Below, piece by piece: positions 6,238 through 14,218 of a DNA stretch of 38,769 bases (position 1 is its first letter; every line of letters starts with the position of its first letter). The translations under genes and the position numbers were made by a program. Where the stretch lies: positions 1 to 38,769 of the IMG/VR virus record IMGVR_UViG_3300031687_000042, one strand, 5' to 3'. Source of the stretch: a virus. Below the pieces are notes generated by a model. The model saw only the letters and a list, made by a program, of their open reading frames with translations, had not been told where the DNA came from and made no database searches.

Positions 6238-7176
6238 TTATTCTCCAGTTGGTTGGGTATCTGTGTCTTCTACATCTGTTTCAGCATCAGGTACTTTGTA
6301 CGTTGTTACTTTCAGTGTAGGGCTTTTTGCTTTAAGTGCTTCTTCACGTGCTTCGTGTGCTTTCCACTCAGCGTTAAACGTTCTAGTATTACTAGGGTTC
6401 AATCCTGCTTCTTCAAGGATGTCATCTCTAATATTCTGGCTACGCTTTTCTAAGTTTAATACACGAGTAAAACTATTGTTAATAGCGGCTGTGTAATATG
6501 CAAATGGGTTTTGAGATTTAAGTTCATTAAACTGCAAACCAATTTGTGAAAGTTGCAATAGTGCTTGTCCACGCATTTCATCAACATATGTATATCCACG
6601 CCAGTTACCACGCATACTATATCTCTCACAAAGTTTAAGATACATACGAGCTAAGTTGTCGTTAGTCTTTCCATGGTCCACGCTAAAGTGTCCATTGTCT
6701 CTACCACCGTTCCAATGTGAACGTGCTACTTCTTCTAATGTACCTTCAATCATAGCGTAGTGCTTAAATGGTGGGAAGTTACATTTAGAATGCAAGTCTG
6801 CAACAGTCTTTGGTTTGTTTTTTCTAGCTTCTTCTGGTATGTGCTTAAATGTCATAACTCGCATAACAATTTCATTATCGTTAATAGTTGCAGTGTCAAC
6901 AGCAAAGTCTGCAGCTCTTGGCTTAGTCTTTTTACCTGTTAACCCTTTTTCCCAACGCTTAACTTCTACTTCATGAGCCATTTTTTGTAATCTTGTTGCT
7001 CGGTTCTTCTTTGCTTCTTCTTTGATCTCTGAAGTGATTTCGTCTAAGCTCTCAACAATAATATCGTAATGAGTATAGTTGTCGTCTCTTGTCCAACAAT
7101 AGGACATCTTGCTATTATGTATCTCTCTTAACATATCTTTATTGGTTAAGTAGAATGTTCTCTTTGGTGCCGTCAT
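6238..7176 (-). CDS. 55: gp55 late-transcription sigma factor
   Basis: Residues about 190-260 (GNWRGYTYVDEMRGQ through NNSFTRVLNLEKRSQNIRD) match the conserved core of T4 gp55, the divergent sigma factor that directs host RNA polymerase to TATAAATA late promoters. At 312 aa it is much longer than T4 gp55 (185 aa). The extra length is a basic N-terminal half (to about residue 170) and an acidic, Thr-rich tail after the core; the tail is in the position where T4 gp55 binds the sliding clamp. It is preceded by AGGAGA and a consensus sigma70 promoter, so it would be made early or middle by host polymerase. The late boxes elsewhere in the window are its predicted targets. Confidence 0.9.
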   Translation of the reverse strand: MTAPKRTFYLTNKDMLREIHNSKMSYCWTRDDNYTHYDIIVESLDEITSEIKEEAKKNRATRLQKMAHEVEVKRWEKGLTGKKTKPRAADFAVDTATINDNEIVMRVMTFKHIPEEARKNKPKTVADLHSKCNFPPFKHYAMIEGTLEEVARSHWNGGRDNGHFSVDHGKTNDNLARMYLKLCERYSMRGNWRGYTYVDEMRGQALLQLSQIGLQFNELKSQNPFAYYTAAINNSFTRVLNLEKRSQNIRDDILEEAGLNPSNTRTFNAEWKAHEAREEALKAKSPTLKVTTYKVPDAETDVEDTDTQPTGE

Positions 7177-7199
7177 TATAATATTCTCCTGTTACAGCT

Positions 7200-7229
7200 A
7201 TTATACACGGCCTTAGTAGGCTTTGTCAA
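7200..7229 (-). promoter_or_regulatory. Consensus sigma70 promoter for gp55-gp47-gp46
   Basis: Leftward, TTGACA (7229-7224), an 18-bp spacer and TATAAT (7205-7200). Both hexamers are perfect. The spacer contains a small dyad, GCCT-N4-AGGC, which could be a repressor site or chance. It is divergent from the late box at 7246-7253. Confidence 0.8.
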
Positions 7230-7245
7230 CCGGTTTTATAAAAAG

Positions 7246-7253
7246 GATAAATA
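7246..7253 (+). promoter_or_regulatory. T4-type late promoter for the baseplate operon
   Basis: GATAAATA, with a predicted start near 7259. CGGAGAG follows at 7261-7267 as ribosome binding site for the ATG at 7275, leaving a leader of about 16 nt. This is probably the main promoter for the rightward structural genes up to about 13207. Confidence 0.7.
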
Positions 7254-7274
7254 CTACGAACGGAGAGTAGTATC

Positions 7275-7883
7275 ATGCTAATTGAACAAATATTAAAAGA
7301 AAGTGTCGCTAATATAGCTGTATTTTACGGCGGTCGCTTTCAACCAATGCACCAAGGACATTCAGATGTTTACAAGCATCTGTGTAATAAGTTTGGTGCT
7401 GACAATGTATTTATAGCTACAACATTTAGTCAGAAAGCCATAAAAGCACATGGTAAGAACGACTTTAGTAGCGACCCATTTACATTTGACGAGAAAGCAT
7501 CTATCATGAGTAAGATGTTTAACATACCAGGCGAGAAGATTGTTAATGCTAATCCATACAGACCAGACCTTGCAGTTATAGGAAGAGATCCTGCAACTAC
7601 AGCAACTATTTTGGTGTATGGTGAAAAAGACGCTAACAGGCTTGCCACAGGCACAGGTTTCTTACACAAACTGCCAAATGATATGGAAGAACTAGTACCA
7701 ACTGCAAATGACAGAGGTTACGTTTACGTAGCACCATTAATGCAGGGTGGAATGAGTGCAAGTTCCTTTAGAGAGATTATGTCAGGCGATGGTGAAGAAG
7801 ACGACAAGAAGAAAGCATTTATACAGTTTTTTGGAAAAGATGATCCAAAGGTATTTGGCTTTATTCAGGATAGGTTACGATAA
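7275..7883 (+). CDS. Nucleotidyltransferase of the NMN adenylyltransferase (NadM/NadR) type
   Basis: This 202-aa protein has the cytidylyltransferase-superfamily signature: GGRFQP at residues 19-24 followed by HQGH at 26-29, the HxGH nucleotide-binding motif. SASSFR at 161-166 corresponds to the second, ISxTxxR-like motif. The GRFQPxHxGH form is typical of nicotinamide-mononucleotide adenylyltransferases, which make NAD from NMN and ATP. Phages such as KVP40 encode NAD-salvage enzymes, so that role is plausible, but specificity is not proven. It is the first gene after the late promoter and its stop overlaps the next start (TAATG), so it is expressed late with baseplate proteins rather than with metabolic genes. 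Confidence 0.75.
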   Translation: MLIEQILKESVANIAVFYGGRFQPMHQGHSDVYKHLCNKFGADNVFIATTFSQKAIKAHGKNDFSSDPFTFDEKASIMSKMFNIPGEKIVNANPYRPDLAVIGRDPATTATILVYGEKDANRLATGTGFLHKLPNDMEELVPTANDRGYVYVAPLMQGGMSASSFREIMSGDGEEDDKKKAFIQFFGKDDPKVFGFIQDRLR

Positions 7884-8500
7884 TGGCAGGCGTAGAAAAG
7901 AAAGTAAGTTTAGTATTAAAACAACATGGTAAGCCGTTTACGTTAGATGGCATACTTTCTCCATTGGCAAACATACATGGTGTAGAGTTTCCATATACTC
8001 CTACTATTCAATTTTCACATCAAACATCATATGGTACATACGATGTTGCTGGATCTATATATCAACAAAATTATTACATGAACACTCCAAATCCAAATAT
8101 ATCAATTACTGCTATGTTCTCAGCCAACACAGTAGCAGAAGCACAATACACAGCCGCTGCTTTACACTTTTTTAAAAGTTGTACTAAGAGCGACTTTGGT
8201 GCTTCGAGAATGTCTACAGCTGGTACTCCGCCACCCGTATTAAGATTTAATGCGTATGGCATGCTACACGCTTCAAACGTTCCGTGTGTTGTTAGAAGTT
8301 TTAACTACACACTACCAGAGGATACTGACTACGTAGATGTGTTAGTACAAGACGAAACAGTTAGCATACCGGCGTTACTATTAGTATCATTAGAACTAGT
8401 ACCACAACTTCCACCTAGAAGTGTCAAGAATGACTTTAACATACAAACGTTTGCAGACGGTTCTGCACTCAAAGGTGGCAACCCTGGAGGATTTATTTAA
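7883..8500 (+). CDS. Baseplate tail-tube cap/initiator-like protein (gp48/gp54 type)
   Basis: The 205-aa protein begins with a short polar segment, then a beta-rich body with FPYTPTIQFSHQ at about residues 36-47 and PPVLRFNAYG near 112-121. The C-terminal part (NVPCVVRSFNYTLP, then a run ending LVSLELVPQLPP) resembles the C-terminal tube-like domain of T4 gp48/gp54. Those proteins cap the baseplate hub and start tail-tube polymerisation. It lies directly before gp53 and the hub and spike genes with TAATG overlaps on both sides, as expected for a baseplate component. I cannot decide between gp48 and gp54 from sequence alone. Confidence 0.6.
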   Translation: MAGVEKKVSLVLKQHGKPFTLDGILSPLANIHGVEFPYTPTIQFSHQTSYGTYDVAGSIYQQNYYMNTPNPNISITAMFSANTVAEAQYTAAALHFFKSCTKSDFGASRMSTAGTPPPVLRFNAYGMLHASNVPCVVRSFNYTLPEDTDYVDVLVQDETVSIPALLLVSLELVPQLPPRSVKNDFNIQTFADGSALKGGNPGGFI

Positions 8501-8781
8501 TGTCATATAGAACAGATAGCATATATAGAAACACACCAATTATTAATAACCAATTCCTAGATGTACTAGCGATTGATAATATTGATGTAGTAAATACAAC
8601 CACACGTTCAGTTACAATAGAATTAAGACATGCCAACAAGCCAGACCTATTAGCACACGAGCTATATGGTAATTCAAAACTATGGTGGGTATTTGCATTG
8701 TTTAACCAAACAAAATTAGCAGACCCAATATTAGATTTTAATGAAGGCGTTGTTATCCAAGTCCCAACAAGGTTCGCATAA
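8500..8781 (+). CDS. 53: gp53 baseplate wedge protein
   Basis: At 93 aa this is shorter than T4 gp53 (196 aa) but contains the conserved family core. HELYGNSKLWWVFALFN at about residues 53-69 is followed by DPILDFNEG and a final hydrophobic IQVP, a LysM-like region of the gp53 family. gp53 joins neighbouring baseplate wedges into the hexagonal ring. The ATG shares one base with the preceding stop (TAATG). Confidence 0.85.
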   Translation: MSYRTDSIYRNTPIINNQFLDVLAIDNIDVVNTTTRSVTIELRHANKPDLLAHELYGNSKLWWVFALFNQTKLADPILDFNEGVVIQVPTRFA

Positions 8782-8782
8782 C

Positions 8783-11275
8783 ATGTCAAGTGTCAATATA
8801 AACAGTAGAAATTTTAATCCACTAAACCTCAGGACCGTTAATGGGCCTGCGGGTGCTTGGGTAGGTAAAACAGGATCAAACGGAGGCTTCACTACATTCT
8901 CACATCCAACGTATGGTGTTAGAGCAAATGCATTGAACCTATTTAAAAATCAAGAGAAGTATGACAATAACACTATAGCTAGTCTTATCAGCAGGCATGC
9001 ACCAAGTAGCGAAAATAATACAGAAGCATATGCAGACAAAGTGGCAAGAGACTTAGGCATAGACAAAAATGCAACCATACCAAATTTACGAGATAACCCT
9101 GCCTTTACAAAGAAGCTAATGAAGTCAATGACAGAACACGAAGGCAGTAAAGGAAATGTGTTTACAGATCAACATTTTGAAACGGGTATTGGAATGGCTA
9201 ATGGCAGTATTGCAACAAATGGTCTAAATTTATCTACACTTCCAACTGATTTTGATGAAGGTCAATTTAACAATGATGCAAACCAAAATAACCTTGGCCA
9301 AGGGCCACAAACACCATCTGAAGCAGAGTTTGATGAATCTGGGGGAGCATTAAATAAAGTTACTACTACTCTTCAAAACGTAGCAAAGGATAATTGGATG
9401 AGTCTAGTAGATACTCCGCAATATCTGTGGACATTATACATAGTTGATACTGACGTATGGAATACGCCATCACTATTACATGGTAATGATAGTTCTGCAA
9501 TTAATTCAGGTAAAGCAATAGTTGTTGCACAACAGGGTGTTACTACTCAATTTACATTAGATAACTTTGCAATGGTAGCAATAGTTACACCAGGACAAGC
9601 ACACGGTAATACTACACCGGGCATTATACAATTTGATCTATTTGAAACATTAGGTTTTACTTTACTAGATCAGATTCTTAAAGCAGGATTAAAGCTAGGG
9701 CAGCCTGGAAACTTACACGAACAGCAATATATTTTAAGATTAGAATTTGTTGGCAGAGATGAAAAAACTGGAGGTAGTGTTAGATATCCAGGTACTTTCT
9801 TTTATCCAATTAAATTAAATCAAATTAGAAGTACAACAGGACCAGAAGGCACACGCTACAATATTATTGCGTGGTCAATTATTAAACATGCACAAACACA
9901 TGCAGTGTCAGAAGTTGATATTACAATGCAAGGCATTGATCAAGTATCTACCTTTGCAAGTCTATTAGAAACAAACGTTAATAAAGCCCAATTAGATATG
10001 ATGCCAGCACATTTGACTGACCTGGGGTTTATACCAGAGAAACAAATTAAAGTTAGATTTGGACCAAAAGCCAACCGCCGAGGGATACAAGGATTAGCAA
10101 ACTTTAACTTAGAAACCAAGCCTTGGGCAGGCGCTGCTAATACAGCGTCCAATGATGGAAAGGCGGTCGATCTTAGTGGTGTTGACGGGCAAACTATAAC
10201 CCTAGACACTAAAACAGCTATGGGTACATTTATAATACAATCAATAACAAAGAACTGTCCAAAGTTTGCATCTTATGTACTTGAAAATCAAAAGATTGGC
10301 GATACACCACATATAGTATGTACGCCTACTGTAAGATATATAACAAATGCTATGAACACAAGGAGAACAGCCGTAACAACTCGGATGATACTTGATGCTG
10401 AAAGAGAAGCTGCAAGACCATCAGCGTTAGGTGGTGGTGGCTCAGATGTTGGAGGCGCAAATGCAGTTGGCACTGGCACAGGAGCTGATGCATACAACAA
10501 GCCAACAGAAATTACATTTACAATTGAGATTGGAATAAACAGCACATCTCCTGGCGAGAAACATCGAATAACTTTTGCCGATACAAAGTGGCAAGTAGAT
10601 AAATGGAAAAGATTACCAATTCAAAAGGCATACCAGTATCAGTACACAGGATTAAATACAGAGGTACTAAACTATTCAATTGACATTGAGTCGTTGTACA
10701 CAGTAGTTAGGATACCACAGGGCGGGTACTATCATGCAGATAAGAAAGAACAGTTTACCCCAACTAATGCTAAAAAGATTACTCCATTCTTAGAAGATAT
10801 ACCATATGACAAGATACCAATAAATTACAATGACATGGTAAAGTATACAGATCAAGCAGCTGGTATACACGAGCAACGAAATAGTAGTAATGAAGGATCT
10901 GACGCACTACTTGCATCCATGGCTGGTGATATGGCAAAAAGAGAATATGATGCATACGGATTTAGTATGGAAATAAAAGGCGACCCTTATTGGATGGGCG
11001 GAAGTTTACAAGCAAGCGTAGATGGCCCACAACCACCTGACTATACTTCAGAAGATGCATTAATAACTTTTTTACAATATAATCCTAATGCAGAGGACTT
11101 GCTAGAACATCAAGAACGCGGCCCAATAGATCTTGTATCAAGTGGTGTATATAAATTAACATCAATTGAAAGCAGATTTCAAGGCGGAAAATTTACACAA
11201 ACATTAATAGGCTATAAAGATACTACTACAAATAGCTTTTTAATATTACCACAATTAATAGACATGGGAAAATAA
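8783..11275 (+). CDS. Baseplate hub/structural protein with N-terminal cell-wall hydrolase-like domain
   Basis: I start this 830-aa protein at the ATG at 8783, two bases after the gp53 stop; an ATG 14 codons upstream would overlap gp53 and adds an unlikely leader. Residues 7-17 (NSRNFNPLNLR), F36-x2-F39 with HPTYGVRA at 41-48 and APSSENNTEAYA near 73-84 match the NNPGN-type virion muramidase-like domain of several phage structural proteins. The rest is beta-rich, with a Gly/Ala-rich linker near residues 550-570. It sits between gp53 and the gp5-like spike, where T4 places hub components, so it may combine the hub role with local peptidoglycan digestion. The hub role is inferred from position; homology to gp27 was not established. 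Confidence 0.65.
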   Translation: MSSVNINSRNFNPLNLRTVNGPAGAWVGKTGSNGGFTTFSHPTYGVRANALNLFKNQEKYDNNTIASLISRHAPSSENNTEAYADKVARDLGIDKNATIPNLRDNPAFTKKLMKSMTEHEGSKGNVFTDQHFETGIGMANGSIATNGLNLSTLPTDFDEGQFNNDANQNNLGQGPQTPSEAEFDESGGALNKVTTTLQNVAKDNWMSLVDTPQYLWTLYIVDTDVWNTPSLLHGNDSSAINSGKAIVVAQQGVTTQFTLDNFAMVAIVTPGQAHGNTTPGIIQFDLFETLGFTLLDQILKAGLKLGQPGNLHEQQYILRLEFVGRDEKTGGSVRYPGTFFYPIKLNQIRSTTGPEGTRYNIIAWSIIKHAQTHAVSEVDITMQGIDQVSTFASLLETNVNKAQLDMMPAHLTDLGFIPEKQIKVRFGPKANRRGIQGLANFNLETKPWAGAANTASNDGKAVDLSGVDGQTITLDTKTAMGTFIIQSITKNCPKFASYVLENQKIGDTPHIVCTPTVRYITNAMNTRRTAVTTRMILDAEREAARPSALGGGGSDVGGANAVGTGTGADAYNKPTEITFTIEIGINSTSPGEKHRITFADTKWQVDKWKRLPIQKAYQYQYTGLNTEVLNYSIDIESLYTVVRIPQGGYYHADKKEQFTPTNAKKITPFLEDIPYDKIPINYNDMVKYTDQAAGIHEQRNSSNEGSDALLASMAGDMAKREYDAYGFSMEIKGDPYWMGGSLQASVDGPQPPDYTSEDALITFLQYNPNAEDLLEHQERGPIDLVSSGVYKLTSIESRFQGGKFTQTLIGYKDTTTNSFLILPQLIDMGK

Positions 11276-11276
11276 A

Positions 11277-12482
11277 ATGGCAGGATATATATTAAATGAC
11301 GGATACAATGTTTCACGCAAAGGCAAACAGTCTAGTGAACACAATATTAATACACTTAGTGGACTATACATTGGTGTGGTTATGGACAATGCAGATTCGT
11401 TGAGCTTAGGTAGAATAACCGTACAAATATCAGACTTTGGATCAAAAGATAACCAACGCATTTGTATGCTAAGTACACCGTTTGGTGGGCACACAGCTAT
11501 TAAAGATTCCGGAGATGACGAAACTAAAGAATCACAAGCACCAATGAGTTATGGCATGTGGCCTCAGCCTCCAGAGATAGGAACTAATGTCGTAGTAGCA
11601 TATACCGGTAGCCAGGAACAAGGAATTGTTATGGGCAGTCTAATAGCGAAAGATAGAAACGCTATGATGGGCGGCAAAGCTAGTGGACAGGTTTATGCAG
11701 GTACAGATAAGAGTTTAGGACCTATGGTTGATAAAAATCCATACGATCAGAATGATAGTGACACACGACCATTAGATGAATACCAGATGGCTGTACTCAA
11801 TGCACAAGGTCTAAGTTTAGATTACGTCAGAGGACATAGCCAAAGTAGTGCTAGACGAGAAAGTCCAAGCAAAGTGTTTGGAATAACAACACGTGGCGGC
11901 CATGTGTTAACACTAGACGACGGTGATGCATCTGGCAACAGTCAAAACATTAGACTACGAACTAAGGGCGGCGCTCAGATATTAATTGATGATACAAATA
12001 ATTTTATATTTGTTACAACACAGAACGGTGACACTTGGTTTGAAATGAACGAAAGTGGTAAGCTAGATGTATATGCTAAATCTGGAATAAGTTATCACAC
12101 AGAAGGCGACTTTAATGTACATGCTAAAGGAAACATTAACATGCAAGCAGAGCAAGGAGTTAATATAAAAAGTTCTGGAGCAGACGGTATTAAGTTAGAA
12201 ACAAGTGTAGGTAGCATTGATATCTACAGTGCATTGGATATGAACATACAAGCCGATGCAAACCATAATTTAAAAGTAGCAGGAAACATAATTGCTAAAG
12301 GAACAAGAGTAGATTATAATGGACCAGTTCCAGCTGATGCTAAAAAGACGGCAGTACAAAATCAAAGTGCTAACGCAAGTGTAAAAACTAGTGCCACAAG
12401 CAGAGTACCAGAGAAGCATCCTTGGTTAGGTTCGGAAGGTGTCCAGGAAACATTTACTACTGGTAAAGGGAATACAGCCTAA
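11277..12482 (+). CDS. 5: gp5-like baseplate spike (OB-fold plus beta-helix)
   Basis: The 401-aa protein has an N-terminal OB-fold (about residues 20-125, with LGRITVQISDFG and PPEIGTNVVVAYTG) of the VgrG/gp5 type. A C-terminal series of short repeated strands (about 225-340, e.g. NVHAKGNINMQAEQGVNIKS) forms the triple-stranded beta-helix needle. This is the membrane-piercing spike. Unlike T4 gp5 it has no lysozyme domain between the two parts; lysozyme-like sequence is found in the next gene and a hydrolase-like domain in the previous one. It ends in TAATG, overlapping the next start. Confidence 0.85.
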   Translation: MAGYILNDGYNVSRKGKQSSEHNINTLSGLYIGVVMDNADSLSLGRITVQISDFGSKDNQRICMLSTPFGGHTAIKDSGDDETKESQAPMSYGMWPQPPEIGTNVVVAYTGSQEQGIVMGSLIAKDRNAMMGGKASGQVYAGTDKSLGPMVDKNPYDQNDSDTRPLDEYQMAVLNAQGLSLDYVRGHSQSSARRESPSKVFGITTRGGHVLTLDDGDASGNSQNIRLRTKGGAQILIDDTNNFIFVTTQNGDTWFEMNESGKLDVYAKSGISYHTEGDFNVHAKGNINMQAEQGVNIKSSGADGIKLETSVGSIDIYSALDMNIQADANHNLKVAGNIIAKGTRVDYNGPVPADAKKTAVQNQSANASVKTSATSRVPEKHPWLGSEGVQETFTTGKGNTA

Positions 12483-13207
12483 TGGATTTTAAATTAAATA
12501 ATGAAATCAACACAACCACACTAATTGACTATGGATTGTTTAGTATCATTGACAATGATGCTGTTCGTATACAACAGCAACTGTCTGACTTAGAAGCAAG
12601 TGATAAATTAATTAATTTAAAATTAAGGACAATAGGATGGTCTGGAATTAAAGAATTGGTTGACAACACATACATAATCGGGTATGCTAGTAAGAAACAA
12701 GAATTAGCAGATGGTGTTGGGATGCTAGAACAAATAGCTTACAACACATGGATTGAAGAGTTTAAAGATACAGAACGTATGTTTAAGAAAAACTTTCCAT
12801 TACCTACGTTGTCGCAATCACAGTATGATGCATTGTTAAGTTTATATTTCGACACAGGCACATATCGTAAGGTTGGCACAGAACTAAGACAGTTTGAACT
12901 TAGTGAATTTATTACCGATAGGAAATGGGATCACGTAGCGACATCAATGACACTCAGTGGAAGCAATAGATTAGTAAGACAATATGATGCAAAGGTATTA
13001 ATGCTAGCAGATTACGGTACTACTAAAGATAGATCATTAATTAAAGAACAAGGCTTACAAACTTTGTTAAAACGTTATAGTACAATGGGTCTAACTGATC
13101 CACAAAAAGCCCAGGCCGAGTATGTGTATTATGCAGAGACAAAAAGATTCCTACCAAACTTAGCTGAGAGTAGAAAAAGAATCTTAGTAAAACAATCAGT
13201 TAACTAG
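12482..13207 (+). CDS. Lysozyme-like (GH24-fold) protein, probably divergent
   Basis: Residues about 45-180 follow the T4-lysozyme/GH24 pattern: TYIIGYA at 63-69 in place of TxGYG and LSQSQYDALLSLYFDTG at 110-126 in place of the QxxALxSxxFNxG helix. RLVRQYDAKVLML at 163-175 matches the C-terminal helix. The usual catalytic Glu about 15 residues before the TxGYG motif is not evident; the nearest, Glu58, is too close. The enzyme may therefore be inactive or use another residue. The start overlaps the spike stop, and in T4 the lysozyme domain is part of gp5, so this looks like a split-off or parallel tail lysozyme. No signal peptide or holin-like partner is seen, which argues against a lysis role. 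Confidence 0.6.
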   Translation: MDFKLNNEINTTTLIDYGLFSIIDNDAVRIQQQLSDLEASDKLINLKLRTIGWSGIKELVDNTYIIGYASKKQELADGVGMLEQIAYNTWIEEFKDTERMFKKNFPLPTLSQSQYDALLSLYFDTGTYRKVGTELRQFELSEFITDRKWDHVATSMTLSGSNRLVRQYDAKVLMLADYGTTKDRSLIKEQGLQTLLKRYSTMGLTDPQKAQAEYVYYAETKRFLPNLAESRKRILVKQSVN

Positions 13208-13218
13208 TTCAAAACTAT

Positions 13219-13226
13219 TTTAAATA
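13219..13226 (+). promoter_or_regulatory. Possible weak late promoter before the HNH gene
   Basis: TTTAAATA is one mismatch from TATAAATA and lies between the lysozyme-like and HNH genes. AGGGA at 13240-13244 follows as ribosome binding site for the TTG start at 13254. Weak support. Confidence 0.3.
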
Positions 13227-13253
13227 CATATATATTCGCAGGGAAAATCTACA

Positions 13254-13799
13254 TTGACAGACTACAGTGTCCTTTTACTTAATGCCAACGGGCAACCTTT
13301 AAGCATATTGCCGCTCAGCACAATTAGTTGGCAGACAGCCGTGAAGGCTTTATTTGCACACAAAGTACATACAATAAGTAATTTTGAAAACAAATTCTTA
13401 AGGAGTACTACAATAAGTATTCCATATCCTAGCATAGTTATGTTAAATGCTTATCATAGACAGCCCAATAGAGCAAAGTTTACAAGACGAAATGTTTACA
13501 TCAGAGACAATTACAAGTGTCAATACTGCAATGAGCAATTCTTTGCAGGCGAGTTAACATTGGATCATGTTATTCCTAGATCAAAGGGTGGCAAGTTAAC
13601 ATGGGATAACACTGTTTCAGCATGCGGTCCTTGTAATGTTAAGAAGGCCGATCGTATGATACGACCATTAAACAAGCCAGTGGTTCCAAGCTGGCACTAT
13701 ATACAGAACTCAAACAAGCACCACACTCTGCATATTCCAGACATGTCGTGGCAAGATTATGTAAAATGGCCCGAAGATAAGCTAATTTTGCTTTCATAA
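13254..13799 (+). CDS. HNH endonuclease
   Basis: The 181-aa protein has an N-terminal domain (LLLNANGQPLSILPL, residues 7-21) shared by a widespread HNH family. The nuclease core follows: C89xxC92, LDHVIPRSKGG at 103-113 with catalytic D104-H105, N119 and C124xxC127. Two CxxC pairs bind a structural zinc. The start is TTG with AGGGA 9 nt upstream; no ATG lies nearby in frame. It interrupts the baseplate genes between the lysozyme-like protein and gp25, and it has its own spacing on both sides, which suggests a free-standing mobile or homing nuclease. No intron or flanking repeat was seen. Confidence 0.85.
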   Translation: MTDYSVLLLNANGQPLSILPLSTISWQTAVKALFAHKVHTISNFENKFLRSTTISIPYPSIVMLNAYHRQPNRAKFTRRNVYIRDNYKCQYCNEQFFAGELTLDHVIPRSKGGKLTWDNTVSACGPCNVKKADRMIRPLNKPVVPSWHYIQNSNKHHTLHIPDMSWQDYVKWPEDKLILLS

Positions 13800-13819
13800 A
13801 CTACAGTTATAATTTTTAG

Positions 13820-13827
13820 CATAAATA
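13820..13827 (+). promoter_or_regulatory. T4-type late promoter overlapping the gp25 start region
   Basis: CATAAATA ends 5 nt before the gp25 ATG (13833). With T4 late spacing (box at -13 to -6) the transcript would begin at the A of the ATG itself, giving a leaderless mRNA. Confidence 0.6.
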
Positions 13828-13832
13828 GTTGT

Positions 13833-14216
13833 ATGAACAATATAATTGGATACACAACAGTAGAACAGCCATATACAAGCAAAAACCTATTAGGTATAGA
13901 TTTAGCTAAACGAGACCTCCTGAATCACTTTGCAATACGCAAAGGAGAGAAGTGGACGGACCCAACATTTGGTTGTGACTTACCGTACTACGTGTTTGAA
14001 CCGTTGGATACTAATACTACTGAATCTATCAAAGAGGAAGTCTTTGCAGTCATTAGTTATGATCCACGTTTTGAAGTAGAAGATACCAATATAGATATTA
14101 ATCAGGATAAACACAGCGTTACTATTAAAGTAAAGCTAGTGTATATACCCACTACAACTGTAACAGATTTACAGATAAAGTTCGATAGAGAATTCGAACA
14201 GGACGCAGAGTTTTAA
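13833..14216 (+). CDS. 25: gp25 baseplate wedge protein
   Basis: The 127-aa protein matches the gp25/GPW lysozyme-like baseplate family in length (T4 gp25 132 aa) and pattern: DLAKRDLLNHFAIRKGEKW near residues 23-41, the PTFGCDLP segment, then the FEPLD motif in place of the family EPR loop, and a beta-rich end. gp25 contacts the sheath and helps trigger contraction. No Shine-Dalgarno sequence precedes the ATG; a late promoter box is so close that a leaderless transcript is predicted. gp6 follows after 2 nt. Confidence 0.9.
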   Translation: MNNIIGYTTVEQPYTSKNLLGIDLAKRDLLNHFAIRKGEKWTDPTFGCDLPYYVFEPLDTNTTESIKEEVFAVISYDPRFEVEDTNIDINQDKHSVTIKVKLVYIPTTTVTDLQIKFDREFEQDAEF

Positions 14217-14218
14217 TC

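Noticed and set aside
7408-7415. TATAAATA on the minus strand inside the nucleotidyltransferase gene
   Set aside because: It lies within codons, and gp55 already has a strong promoter; AT-rich coding sequence gives such matches by chance.
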